A stretch of DNA of 18,003 nt. Source: Physocladia obscura (Eukaryota > Chytridiomycota > Chytridiomycetes > Chytridiales > Chytriomycetaceae). The position numbers and the translations under genes are program-made. The number at the start of each line of letters is the position of its first letter. Position 1 is the stretch's first letter. The notes under the pieces were generated by a model. That model searched no databases, was not told the DNA's origin, and worked only from the letters and a program-made list of their open reading frames with translations. The stretch covers positions 1-18,003 of the forward strand of contig JADGJH010000479.1 of the NCBI GenBank assembly GCA_027596945.1, given 5' to 3'. Shown here piece by piece: positions 9,405 through 18,003 of this stretch.

Positions 9405-10229
9405 CCTGACAATTTGAGTTTGGATGAAATTAAGATTGAGTCAGTTTGTCAGCCTGGCTGCACTGCTCGGGCGCAAACCTTTAGTTTTACGAGATGTCTC
9501 TACAATAAGGGAAAATTTTCTGTTCCTGCAATTGAATTACAAGCTAATTGCAAAACAATTATACAACAACTCAATTCAATAATTTGCATTTTTCAGTGCA
9601 GTAATTGTGGAAATGGAAATTTTCTTTATTGTGAACTCTGGAGATGGCACTTGCAACAGTACTTCTGAGTTTGGAATCATTTCCAGCTATGAAAGAAAAA
9701 AATCAGACTCCAAAAGAAAAAGTAGGTGTAAATATGACTACAAAAAGTTGTTAAAAAGTTTAATTGAGTGTAGTGCAATCATGCAATCAATAAAGTATTT
9801 AATTTCACACAAAATCTTGACTACTCTACCAAACTTTTGACAAAAGCTTCCGAAAAAGTTGCAGTGTCATAATTTATATATTTTTTAGAAAAGACCAAAT
9901 TCAAGTACATATTGAGTTAATTGATTTTGATTTGAAAATTACAGCTTTTTTGAGAGTTTTAACAAGTTAGAGCCAAGTATATTGACTGAGCCAGTGTTGT
10001 TGTGAACAGTATTTTGCTTATATTTGTACTGGCTTGTTCTTTGTATCTCTAGGCACATCGACCACTGTAATGAGATAAAAGATAGGATATTGTAGCTGTG
10101 TTGTAGGTAGCTGAATAAAACTCCATTATAGACTGCATATTCTTCTTTTACAGATTTGCAGATGCAGATGATAGAAATGTGGACCCAGACAAGGATATTG
10201 ATGATGGAGTTTTTATTTTAGATTGTTAA
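9405..10229 (+). CDS. Unresolved multi-exon gene; clear terminal exon at 10154-10229
   Basis: I do not recognise the product. The best supported part is the last exon: a strong acceptor (TTCTTCTTTTACAG) ends at 10153, followed by 24 acidic codons including DADDRNVDPDKDIDDG and a TAA at 10227. Farther upstream, open frames at 9414-9668 (Cys-rich: CQPGC, CSNCGNGNFLYC) and 9607-9840 (Lys/Ser-rich) overlap near an acceptor-like TGCATTTTTCAG ending at 9595. I cannot connect them to the last exon with confidence, and none starts with a convincing ATG. The region is AT-rich like the relics elsewhere in the window, so decay is possible. The 3' end converges on the WSC-type gene. Confidence 0.3.
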
Positions 10230-10299
10230 ACAACGTTACCATTTTGATCCCAATACTTGCTCCAAGTCCTCCAACTACTGTTACTTTTCGCATTTCGCA

Positions 10300-10425
10300 C
10301 TATTCTAGGCATTTCTCCCGCAACTCAAAACATCCACTGCCAGGTATACGCTTGAGTTGAAGTCCCCAAAAAGATTCATCATACTGGCTGTCTTTGCGCA
10401 CCACAAATCGCCGTCGAGCGCCATG
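10300..10425 (-). CDS. Possible alternative last exon of WSC-type gene
   Basis: Behind an acceptor-like TTTGATAG, 41 codons stay open to a TAG (10302-10300). They are protein-like (ARRRFVVRKDSQYDESFWGL then LKRIPGSGCFELREK). There is no ATG in this frame, so it must be joined to something upstream. Phase-0 donors exist in the last codons of the WSC-type ORF (GTGATA or GTCACT). Splicing would replace its final residues. Two rival readings exist over the same DNA: a 39-codon ATG frame on this strand and an open plus-strand frame after an acceptor-like CACTATTCTAG. Confidence 0.3.
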   Translation of the reverse strand, partial: HGARRRFVVRKDSQYDESFWGLQLKRIPGSGCFELREKCLE

Positions 10426-10470
10426 CTATCAAACACAGACGGTATACTCGGAAAAATTGTTTTGCAATGT

Positions 10471-12039
10471 TTATTCTTCAATTGGACTCAGACACAATTG
10501 CGATGTATCATCGTTTATCACTCCTGCTGAATCAGTGACATCAACAACAATCGCGCTCGACGCTCCCTCAATCATACTAAGCCCAGTATGTGATTGCTCT
10601 TCTCCAACAACCTGTCGATCCCTATCAGCCGCTCGCTCCAATAAACTATCACCAACTCCACTTGAAACTCCAGCCTCCATCCGTAACCGCGTAACTGCTG
10701 TTATATATGGCTTGCCTTTTTGTATCGTTAACCGATTACCACCACCATCGCTACCGCTGCTCCCACTTCCAGTTCCGCTACTTGAAGACAACACAGACAC
10801 AGACGCAAGCTCATAACTTGCTCTGCGAGTCGATTTTCTAGACAATGTTCCGCTGCTGTCGCTTCGTGTGAATGGAAACGCTGGTTCTTCTTGCAGCTGT
10901 TTCTGTTGATCAGCGAAAACAATCATTTTAAGTTGTTGTTGCTGTTGCTGGATATCCTTTTTTATTTGTTGGCCGTTCGGAAACTGTTGTTCTTGTGACT
11001 GCTGGTGCCGCTGCTGCAAGCTTTCAAGATACTGTTGTTCCTGCTCAAGTTTCTGTAGCTCAAGTTGCTGTCGCTGATGTCGCTCCAAATACTGCGGCAA
11101 ATACCCCTGCTGGTAATGCTGTGGATTTGCATGCTGCAATTGCTCTAGCACAATCCGTTGCTCTACCGTTTCTTCCTGTAGTATCAATTGGTCCCCACCA
11201 TTTGGCCCATCAACTTTCCCCATTTCCACCATCGCTTTCTGAACACCTTCACTGCCATATCCGCCATCAGAGAATTTCAGCAGCACAGAATTTAGTGGCA
11301 CCGTTTCATCTTTACTCAGCGCAAGCGACCGAGATGCGGACCCACCACCATTGGCAGCACCAATTGTTTTAACGTCACGTCGCATTCTTTCAAGAGTTGG
11401 ATCATCAAGTACAAACGCATGGAGCTTTGTTCTTGCTTGGTTTGCACGCCGTCGGCAGCAGAACAGAGATAAAATTGCTGCAATAATAATTACAGAGGCA
11501 GTGGAAACAGTAGCAACAACCCAAGCAGAAACTTCAGGCGTCGGCACCGTTGCAACTGCCGTTGTTGCCGTTGTCGTAGCCGTTGTTGCAGGTACCAATA
11601 TTTGTGATGCCGTCGAGAATCCAACGCGCAAAGCACTGTTATTCCCTCGAGCCGTAGTATGTACATCAGTCGAAGTAATACCCGTAGTCCTGTGCCTTTC
11701 AGTTCGAGTATTCGTTGTTATCGCAGCAGTGAGAAGGATTGGCATAAGCGCAAGTGACGAAACAGTACCATCGTTAATAACGCCGCAGCTTTCGCTGTAC
11801 GGCCCACCGCACGGTATACAAGCTGATTCCGGTGCAGGTGTCCATGAGATTCCAGTTGCGCATACACACCACCACATTTGCTGTACGGCTGTGCCGTTTG
11901 CCCGCACCAACGAATACATTACACTGTCTTGGCATTCAAATGAACAGTTTAAGTTTTTTGTAGTTGTTGTTTTGGACTTATCAATTTGCGGGAGATTCCA
12001 GGTTCCGGATGATGCTTCCACGCACTGGGCAATACCCAT
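10471..12039 (-). CDS. WSC-type membrane receptor with Gln-rich tail
   Basis: 522 residues from the ATG at 12039. Residues 6-85 hold eight Cys (6, 32, 36, 58, 60, 74, 77, 85) with WWCVCA and CIPCGGPYSESCG, the layout of a WSC domain. WSC domains bind wall carbohydrate and serve as outer modules of cell-wall stress sensors. A Ser/Thr/Ala-rich stalk (about 105-170) is followed by one transmembrane helix (about 172-195, AWVVATVSTASVIIIAAIL) and a CCRRR stop-transfer patch. The cytoplasmic tail has a Gln-rich, coiled-coil-like stretch (about 283-385, six Gln at 364-369), an RRAS site at 405-408 and a Ser/Gly-rich run. The predicted topology needs a signal peptide, but the N-terminus has none. An upstream exon joined at the CAG before Cys6 is likely, yet I could not find it. 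Confidence 0.72.
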   Translation of the reverse strand: MGIAQCVEASSGTWNLPQIDKSKTTTTKNLNCSFECQDSVMYSLVRANGTAVQQMWWCVCATGISWTPAPESACIPCGGPYSESCGVINDGTVSSLALMPILLTAAITTNTRTERHRTTGITSTDVHTTARGNNSALRVGFSTASQILVPATTATTTATTAVATVPTPEVSAWVVATVSTASVIIIAAILSLFCCRRRANQARTKLHAFVLDDPTLERMRRDVKTIGAANGGGSASRSLALSKDETVPLNSVLLKFSDGGYGSEGVQKAMVEMGKVDGPNGGDQLILQEETVEQRIVLEQLQHANPQHYQQGYLPQYLERHQRQQLELQKLEQEQQYLESLQQRHQQSQEQQFPNGQQIKKDIQQQQQQLKMIVFADQQKQLQEEPAFPFTRSDSSGTLSRKSTRRASYELASVSVLSSSSGTGSGSSGSDGGGNRLTIQKGKPYITAVTRLRMEAGVSSGVGDSLLERAADRDRQVVGEEQSHTGLSMIEGASSAIVVDVTDSAGVINDDTSQLCLSPIEE

Positions 12040-12112
12040 GTTTGAATGTCAACTAAAAATCCGTGTGTTATGTGTGCCATAGGTTCAAAACCTCAAATTA
12101 TGTTTTTTGGTA

Positions 12113-12826
12113 TCACTGAACCTTCTTTTTTGCCGGAATAAATTTTTTGTTTTTCTCAACTTGAAAATAAAGTGCATGAGAAAGCACAAACGTTTTACAC
12201 TCAATACTCTCATAGAGACATTTCTCCGTAAGCTCACGATATTCTTCGCGCGTGACACCCATCGCTTTATGCATCCAGTCCCCAGCAGAGCCGCTCTACT
12301 GTTTTGCCCGCTCAGTTTTCCCAACGCCGTTTTGTCATTCAACGGCCACTGAACAAGTACATTTCATTTCTTTGAGGAATTTTCCGCAAATCCGCTTGCG
12401 TAATAATTCAAATTGGTGGCAGCATAGCAATCAAGACCGCGTGCTTGCATTGCGCTGAAAATGGCATTCCCGCTTTGTGTGCGGACCGGCATTATAAGTT
12501 ATACCATCTGTCTCAATCAACTCGATCCAACCATTTGGTTTTGTAACGTGAATAAGCTCTCTCAATGCATCCGGAAACTTTTCTCTTGGCACGCCGAAGA
12601 AAAGCACGCGCTGGTGGACGTAATCAAATGCATTATCGTTATCTGTGAAAGAATTAAATTAATACTCCTATAAAGTAGAATAAATGTCGATTTGCGTTGC
12701 CTGCACTGGCTTTTTGGCGCTCAATGTTGTCGAAGCAGATACTTCTGGAGAAAATTCAGCCACTTGATCGACCTGAACAGGATCGGCAAGCTTCTTTTTA
12801 ATTGCTCTTGATTGGCAAGATCCTAT
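12113..12826 (-). pseudogene. SAM-dependent methyltransferase pseudogene
   Basis: Fragments in N-to-C order match the fungal class I methyltransferase plan. 12826-12668 looks like an N-terminus (GSCQSRAIKKKLADPV), with ATA where a start would be. 12642-12469 holds the post-motif blocks FDYVHQRVLFFGVPREKFPD and ELIHVTKPNGWIELIE. 12468 onward, after a one-base shift, holds NAIFSAMQARGLD and, beyond an in-frame TGA at 12366, PLNDKTALGKLSGQNSRAAL. A second shift leads to 12280-12113 (DWMHKAMGVTREEYRELTEK). The SAM-binding glycine motif is absent: the DNA between the first two pieces is only 25 nt, so about 100 or more codons are deleted. With two shifts, an internal stop and no start, the gene is dead. 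The parent family often modifies small molecules; the substrate is unknown. Confidence 0.75.
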
Positions 12827-13730
12827 TCTTACGGTCAATTTCAAATTTGCCGTTTGAAAAACTTCACTGAGTCAACAAATTTTTTCCGAACCACCAACGT
12901 TGGCTTGCCACCAATGCTCAAGTGGCATCTGTGGTCATTTTTCGTTTAAATATATTATATAAATATAGTCAATATATTTTTTCTCGTGCAAATTGGCTGA
13001 ACCCAACCCTTAAATTAATTAATTGCATTAATGTGTTCAATTTTTTTTTCTGCACTTTAGTCCACTTATTTGCCTGTGTTTTGACTAGTTTCTAACAATT
13101 TAGAGAATATTTAAATTATTTTTACGAGCTTCAGGTGCGGAACTACCTCCGTTCAATTTGTGCGAAATCAAAAATTTACTTATTAATAAAAAAAGTGTTC
13201 AAAACTCATGAACAATAATTTCATACCAAATTTTATCATCAGATATGTTGTAATTTATTTTGTTCCTATTTTCAGAAGCTGAGCTATTTTCTGAGCTTCT
13301 TTAAACAAATCCCAAAATTAACGTTAATTCAGGAAAGAAAACTAAATATTTTGGTCAAAAAAAAAGTGTTTCTCTGACTCTTAAAACTAGGTTAATTACG
13401 TGTTAAAATATATGTAGTTTGCAAGTTTAAAAAAGGATTGCAACTTTGGTCACTGATGATTTGCATGCATCATAAGCTTTACAAAATTCACTTTCGTAAT
13501 GCACTTCCACTTGATTTTGCTAAATAGCATTGACTGATTTTTAGTAATGACAAAAAAAATTCATTTGAACTTTCAGCAACATTTGCAAGCTTTGATATCA
13601 TTTTGTCATAGTATTTGTAATTTTCATTTTTAAAATTTCATTTTAATTTTTTCTTTTGTTGCATTATAAGCCTATACTTTATTTTAATTTATTTTTTCAA
13701 TTTAATTGTGGTGACATTAAAAAAACTCCA
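12827..13730. other. AT-rich intergenic DNA
   Basis: No gene visible. It holds a hairpin-forming AGAAGCTGAG/CTGAGCTTCT pair (13274-13300, one mismatch) and a perfect 14-nt palindrome AATTAACGTTAATT at 13316-13329. Both may be chance in such AT-rich DNA. Confidence 0.5.
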
Positions 13731-14981
13731 TCATCGCCTGTTTTCATTCTCCACTTCATTGTCCAACATTCCAAAACCACCCCCACCGCAATCAATAACA
13801 GTGACTTCACGCAACTGAGATATTCTTCGCCTAGAATCTGAAGGACTAGCAACAAGAACATCATTTCCATTAATATTGCCATAATTATTTTCAAAATTAT
13901 TACTGCCTCTGCTGTTGATACTAAAGCTCCTGCTGCTAAAACTGACTTGATTGTTACTATTGCTGCTACTAATCCGAATTCTTCTGCTGTTGTTGTTTTG
14001 ACCATTTGTGTTGTTGGTATTCTCGCTGCCTTTGGCTGTTGCCACCGCTCTCACATTCTGTAATGCCTCAACATGTTCTTCGTTTTTATCATTATCTCTT
14101 TCACCCATCGAGCTCCTATCACTCCAGCTAATTAGCGGCTCAGAATCTATACTGGCGAGACTGTGTCGCCAATTTGCTGTCGCACTGCTACCACCACCAC
14201 CACCAGCACCACTTGATGAAGCCCGACGAACTGACGCCAATGTTGCTGCCGCTTTGCAAGCAACCCTTTCCCGCGATTTCCAATTTCTAGCAGTTTTTCG
14301 ACGCGCAATAGCAGCAACATCCATGTTTTCACTTTCGTCACCACCGTTTCCACCACCAGCGCCGACACTGCTGTCATTATTTTGATTTTCGCGAAACTCA
14401 AAATATTCGGCCACAGTACCCGCAATCAACGCCGCCACGCCGCTCAACCGCTCACCAGTTCCACTTCTGCCACTTGTCTGTTTGCTGCCAGTACAAGAAT
14501 TAGAAGCAGTCGCCGTAGATGACGCGCTCGGAATAGAAGCCGCCAAAACCTGGCTGCTCTCTTCAACGCGGTCACTATGAAAAGAATGCCTGTCCGTCAC
14601 GTTCTTGACTGAAAGTATTGAAGTTGTACTGAGTCGGTGTGATACTCCTACTTCTACTCCTCCTCTGCTACTAGTGCAGTTGTTGGCACTGAACGCGTCA
14701 TCGCTGAAACTAGTGGCAGTGTTTTTGCGGGAGATTGTTGAGCCTTGTAGGAACGAAGGGAATGCGAGATGGAGACGTGTCCGTCGCTTTGACGTGTTGT
14801 TTGGTTTGGCGGAAAAATAAGAGGAGGATGATGTATGCGGTGGAGTTGGGGTTGACATAACTCCGGACCTAGCTGAATCGGTTCTTATTGGTGGTAGTTG
14901 ATATTTTGCGGTTAACTGTAAATTTTTGTTTTCGTTATCGTTGCAAAAGTGACCTGTTTGCGGCTTTAAGGAGTTGGCCAC
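13731..14981 (-). CDS. Ser/Asn-rich tail exon, probably of the upstream receptor
   Basis: A frame of 416 codons with no ATG near its 5' end (it opens on GTG; the first ATG is at 14858), although the residues before that ATG already look coding (LPPIRTDSARSG). It begins only 27 nt after the stop of the Cys-rich receptor ORF on the same strand. I infer that it is the next exon. A 59-nt intron 15022-14964 (GTCAAA donor, TTAAAG acceptor, phase 0) keeps both frames, but the donor is weak. The composition is Ser, Asn, Gly and Thr rich, with no transmembrane segment and no known domain. Basophilic kinase-type sites recur: ARRKTAR, VRRASSS and RRRIS. A conserved-looking end (REVTVIDCGGGGFGML) precedes the stop. 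The alternative is a separate protein starting at 14858. Confidence 0.6.
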   Translation of the reverse strand: MANSLKPQTGHFCNDNENKNLQLTAKYQLPPIRTDSARSGVMSTPTPPHTSSSSYFSAKPNNTSKRRTRLHLAFPSFLQGSTISRKNTATSFSDDAFSANNCTSSRGGVEVGVSHRLSTTSILSVKNVTDRHSFHSDRVEESSQVLAASIPSASSTATASNSCTGSKQTSGRSGTGERLSGVAALIAGTVAEYFEFRENQNNDSSVGAGGGNGGDESENMDVAAIARRKTARNWKSRERVACKAAATLASVRRASSSGAGGGGGSSATANWRHSLASIDSEPLISWSDRSSMGERDNDKNEEHVEALQNVRAVATAKGSENTNNTNGQNNNSRRIRISSSNSNNQVSFSSRSFSINSRGSNNFENNYGNINGNDVLVASPSDSRRRISQLREVTVIDCGGGGFGMLDNEVENENRR

Positions 14982-15007
14982 GATACTTTAATTTTTGTTT
15001 TGTTTTT

Positions 15008-15931
15008 TTAATTGTTTTTGACAGGTATAAGTGTTAAAGGGTTAAACAAATCAGTAGGTGATTGAACCAACAATTTAGTTTGCGAGGAATATAGGAGGCC
15101 TGAGGGATTCGTGCCGTGCTCATCGTCATGGTCGTAGTCATCGTTTGGATAGGAGCAATCGGCGTCGTCTTCGGCAAGAGGAACGCAATTGCTGGTGCTT
15201 GGGTTCCAGGCAGCGTGCTGAAAAAAGGCGTTGGGGTCGGCGGCGCGGGTGAGGCTGAGGCTGAGATGGCTGTGCTTACTACGCTTTATCCGCACAACAG
15301 TGAAGACGGTGGCGCAGGCAACTACAACCGCAAGCAATGTCGCGCACACGATTCCAGCAACTGCGGCGCGGCTCAGACCGGAAGCTGACGCTGAAGCCAA
15401 ATACGACAATGGTGTTGAAGTTGCTATTACTTTAGTAGCTGTTAAGGCATTTGCTGTTGATAGTGTTGTCGATGCACTTGCGGTTGGTTCGGTTTGTATG
15501 GATTGCATTGATGCTGTTGATGGGTTAATGAGTACAGAGGGCGCGGACGAGAAAGTAGAAGCGATAATTGTGGTTGCGGTTGAGGTTGCAGTTGGATTGT
15601 CGGCGCTGGAGGCTGGGGAGTTGGGAATACAATACGCATTCACACACATTTGGTCGGGGCCGCACACAGCTAGTATGCTCTGCACAATCCCATTGACACA
15701 CATGACTACAGTGCTGCCACTACTGCTGCATCCATAATCGCCCGATCCTGTGGCCGCCACGCAAGGCATCCCAGTCGCAGTCACAGTTGTCATTTTAACT
15801 GTCAAAATTTATTCGCTAAAAACTATATTCGAACCCTTCAAATTCAATTCAAACTCCTGCTTCAAACCAAGCAGCGCAAAGCTAAAAAAATTAGTCGAAA
15901 ATTGGACCAAAAAAAGCAGAAAACGATGCAT
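15008..15931 (-). CDS. Single-pass receptor with Cys-rich, chitin-binding-like domain
   Basis: The main exon runs 15798-15008. Its first ATG (15793) gives no signal peptide, but 15931-15868 encodes one (MHRFLLFLVQFSTNFFSFAL). A phase-1 intron 15867-15799 (GTTTGA donor, TTTTGACAG acceptor) joins them in frame, giving 284 residues if it ends at 15008. Counted from the ATG at 15793, six Cys at 11, 22, 32, 44, 50 and 55 (GDYGCSS, VVMCVNG, CGPDQMC, YCIP) form a small disulphide domain resembling CBM19-type or related chitin-binding modules. A Ser/Thr/Ala stalk follows (56-140), then one transmembrane helix (143-167, AGIVCATLLAVVVACATVF) and RIKRSK. The short tail is acidic, and the tail probably continues in the ORF below. 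The likely role is a wall-bound surface sensor or anchor; the ligand is inferred. Confidence 0.68.
15799..15867 (-). other. Proposed intron between signal-peptide and Cys-rich exons
   Basis: 69 nt, GTTTGA donor, TTTTGACAG acceptor, phase 1. Without it the receptor has no signal peptide, and the signal-peptide frame runs on only to a TAA. Other phase-1 donors a little downstream (for example GTTCGA) would also keep frame. Confidence 0.4.
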
Positions 15932-16369
15932 CTGTCACAATATCAGAAATTTGCACAAATTTTGACATCTAAAGAATCAGCTAAAGTATACAATGGCAGC
16001 GACGATGTGAAATAGTTTTGAAATTTGGATCTGCAGCGAATTTGGACTTTTTACTAAAATGTGAACTTCCAGACTTGGATTGCGATGATAAAATTTGACT
16101 GATAGCAACGACAGTAAGCAATAATGAGAAAAACTCTCTTAATTGACATTTTTAATAGATGAACCATTTCCGGAATCATTATCCACTTCGTTCAATTTTT
16201 TATTTCTCATTTTATTTTAAGAAGACTATCAATGCCAATATTAATGACTTCATCCTACTATTTCTCAAAATCAAATTTTTTAGCTTTAACTCGATCACAA
16301 CAAGAGATTTAAATTATCTTTGAAAGTTTTCCAAGCTTTTTTTTATGTCATGTGTTTTGTTGGTTTGTG
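15932..16369. other. Promoter side of the Cys-rich receptor; AT-rich
   Basis: No open frame of note. It should contain the promoter of the minus-strand receptor; I can name no element. Confidence 0.45.
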
Positions 16370-16372
16370 TGT

Positions 16373-17300
16373 TTATTTTATAATGTCAAGAATTTTTTGG
16401 CCTGGCAAGCAGTTGCTTGTGCTTCTTTTTCTAGCTTTAAAGGTGGAATCTTCTTTTTGACTTATCATTGGTGACTTGCATTTTGTTGGCAGTTGTTGAC
16501 TCCAGAACTGACTACACAATATATCCTGTGCTAACAAGTCCAACTCTTTCCATTTCTTCCATTTCTTGGCCATTGAACAGATATTGACCAAGAATGGTTT
16601 CACACATTGCTTAACTCAAAAATCTGATTTTGTGAAATGTTTTTACAATTTTCGAAGGTCTGATCAAATTCTATGCATCAATGAAAAATGCAGCCATTTC
16701 ACCATTACCAATGAAATTACCAGGATTTTTGTTGCTCCAATCAGTTTGTAGATCATACATTTTGTTTGAATGGGCAATTGATTCCAACATCCAGAACCAG
16801 GCACTTTGATGTTGCACCTGCAAGAATAAATACAGGAACTGTGTTGTACCCAGATGATTTGCAACTGTTGAAGTCAAATAAGCCTTGTATTGATCAAGCA
16901 TCAAAAGCAACGGACCATTCATTGTCAATGTAAAAGGACTCCAAACTTTGTCAATCCACTCTAGCACCAGATCCTCATTGCACTATGCATTTACTTAAGT
17001 AGTAAACATGGCAGATTCTGGAGCAATTGCAGAGAGTGTATTTCTTGCTTGCAGTAAAACAAATGCCACCCTTTTTGATCCCCTTGTGCCTTTAACCACA
17101 CCAAACTTAGGCAATTTGATCCTTGCCATTCCAACAGCCAAGCAAATTATTGCACAGCATCTCACTTTCACTTTGGGTTTGCAGATATTGATTGTTTTAG
17201 CACTGCATTGTGTAATTGTTTGCAGCAATGTTGAATGGTATCCATATTTATATATTATGCAGGCATGTTTGTAAACAAATGTTTGCTTGTTTCAGCATCA
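16373..17300 (-). mobile_element. Decayed pogo/Tigger-type DDE transposase
   Basis: The remains read 5' to 3' on the minus strand. An NMDT block (Asp at 17242-17240) stands for the usual NMDETP. A frame at 17228-16995 holds KTINICKPKVKVRCCA and the MARIKLPKFGVVKG strand (usually ADG.KLPP..IFKG). The frame 16967-16671 holds LEWIDKVWSPF and LLLMLDQYKAYLTSTV (second Asp at 16895-16893). After a one-base shift come PVFILAGATSKCLVLDVGIN and PFKQN (third Asp at 16791-16789). A C-terminal piece with SKIVKTFHKI follows. The spacing between Asp 2 and Asp 3 is 101 nt, one short of 34 codons. Stops and shifts make it inactive. DDE_1 transposases cut and paste Tc1/mariner-superfamily elements. No terminal inverted repeats were found by eye. 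Confidence 0.72.
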
Positions 17301-17820
17301 ACCATAGCATTCTAAACAACATGCATTGGACAAACCTACTGAAATATCAATACCCTTGATTTAGTCTGCTGTGCCATGTGTTTCCTCTGCAAGCTGCTTG
17401 GCAGCTTCCACCTTCTGGACTCTGCTCTGCTCTTTACTCTACCTTCCAGTTGCCCTTTCTCACACAACCTCCTTATCTCCTCAATCCATTTGCTTCTCCC
17501 CAGAATTGACAAAGACCAGGACTGCTGACCACAGTTTTTGCATTGGCAGCACCATGGCCACTACCAATCTTGGTTACCCAGAGTATGAAATCCAGATGAT
17601 ACCTCCATCTTGAAATTAAGTGCCATACCAGTTGGGCAGCAAGATTGAGCTCTCCATTGGCACCATGCCTTGGGCGTACTGTGGTTGGGTGTCTTGGCAG
17701 TGTAAATTGGTAGATTCCCATCTGCCTGCATTTTGCCCAACTCTTTTTCCCAACATTTGATCCAGCAAGTTGAACTCCCTACAACCTGTTGCAATCTATG
17801 TCACAATTGTATATAGTCAG
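17301..17820 (-). mobile_element. Possible 5' part of the same transposon relic
   Basis: Open pieces on the minus strand (17794-17561, 17721-17473, and a KVEAAKQLAEETHGTAD segment near 17420-17365) lie where the DNA-binding half of the transposase would be. I cannot recognise a helix-turn-helix in them. They have the same decayed look as the catalytic part. They may instead be unrelated. Confidence 0.3.
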
Positions 17821-18003
17821 GATTTTTTGGTCAAAATTCTTTTTTCTTTATTAAAAATCTTCATTGTTCAAAATCCCTTAACTTTCAAATATATTGGTTT
17901 TTCACATGGAGGGGGAGCTTTAAAAGCTTGATAGTAAATCAGATTGTAAAGGTAGAATTTGTGTTTTATTGTAAGATTATATTTTCACAGAAAAGAAAAA
18001 CAA
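17821..18003. other. AT-rich window end
   Basis: Poly-A/T-rich DNA without coding signal. The outer end of the transposon relic might lie here, but no inverted-repeat partner was found near 16370. Confidence 0.4.

Noticed and set aside
10995..12082. Long plus-strand frames (10995-11372, 11351-12082)
   Set aside because: They are antisense shadows of the WSC-type receptor; their composition follows from its repetitive Gln and Thr/Ala codons.
15116..15737. Plus-strand hydrophobic frames (15116-15388, 15231-15737)
   Set aside because: Antisense of the Ser/Thr/Ala stalk and transmembrane segment; no start context and no domain.

Overview
The window reads as nuclear DNA of a fungus. The genes are split by short GT-AG introns of about 46-79 nt, several with a CTAAC, TTAAC or CTAAT branch site. 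Exons are much richer in G+C than the AT-rich, homopolymer-filled spaces between them. The proteins point the same way: a eukaryotic H/ACA snoRNP subunit, a fungal-type APH-fold kinase, a WSC-type cell-wall receptor and a fungal-type SAM methyltransferase relic. An early-diverging (chytrid-like) fungus is my guess; the sequence does not prove it.

Left part (1-5640). A possible SET-domain C-terminus (minus) and a coiled-coil ORF fragment (plus) lie in AT-rich DNA. Next is a minus-strand gene (3555-1671) that appears to join two DM9-type repeats to an F-box and an unrecognised C-terminus, broken by a one-base frame offset near 3119. Then come a small ORF at 4162-3977 and a multiply broken coding relic at 4826-5282.

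Middle part (5640-10300). NHP2 (plus, 3 exons) and the APH-like kinase (minus, 3 exons) are convergent and complete; these are the safest calls. Downstream is poorly resolved plus-strand coding material that ends in a clear terminal exon at 10154-10229.

Right part (10300-15930). Two minus-strand genes encode single-pass membrane proteins of the same plan: a small Cys-rich outer domain, a Ser/Thr-rich stalk, one transmembrane helix, a basic stop-transfer patch and a long low-complexity cytoplasmic tail. One outer domain is WSC-like with eight Cys and a Gln-rich tail. The other is a six-Cys, chitin-binding-like domain whose tail probably continues into the next ORF. Both tails carry RRAS-type kinase sites. 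Between them lies a dead methyltransferase gene (12826-12113).

Right end (16370-17820). A decayed minus-strand DDE transposase of the pogo/Tigger (DDE_1) kind keeps recognisable catalytic blocks. The window therefore mixes housekeeping genes, surface sensors and decayed accessory DNA. No prokaryotic features, tRNA, rRNA or CRISPR were seen.
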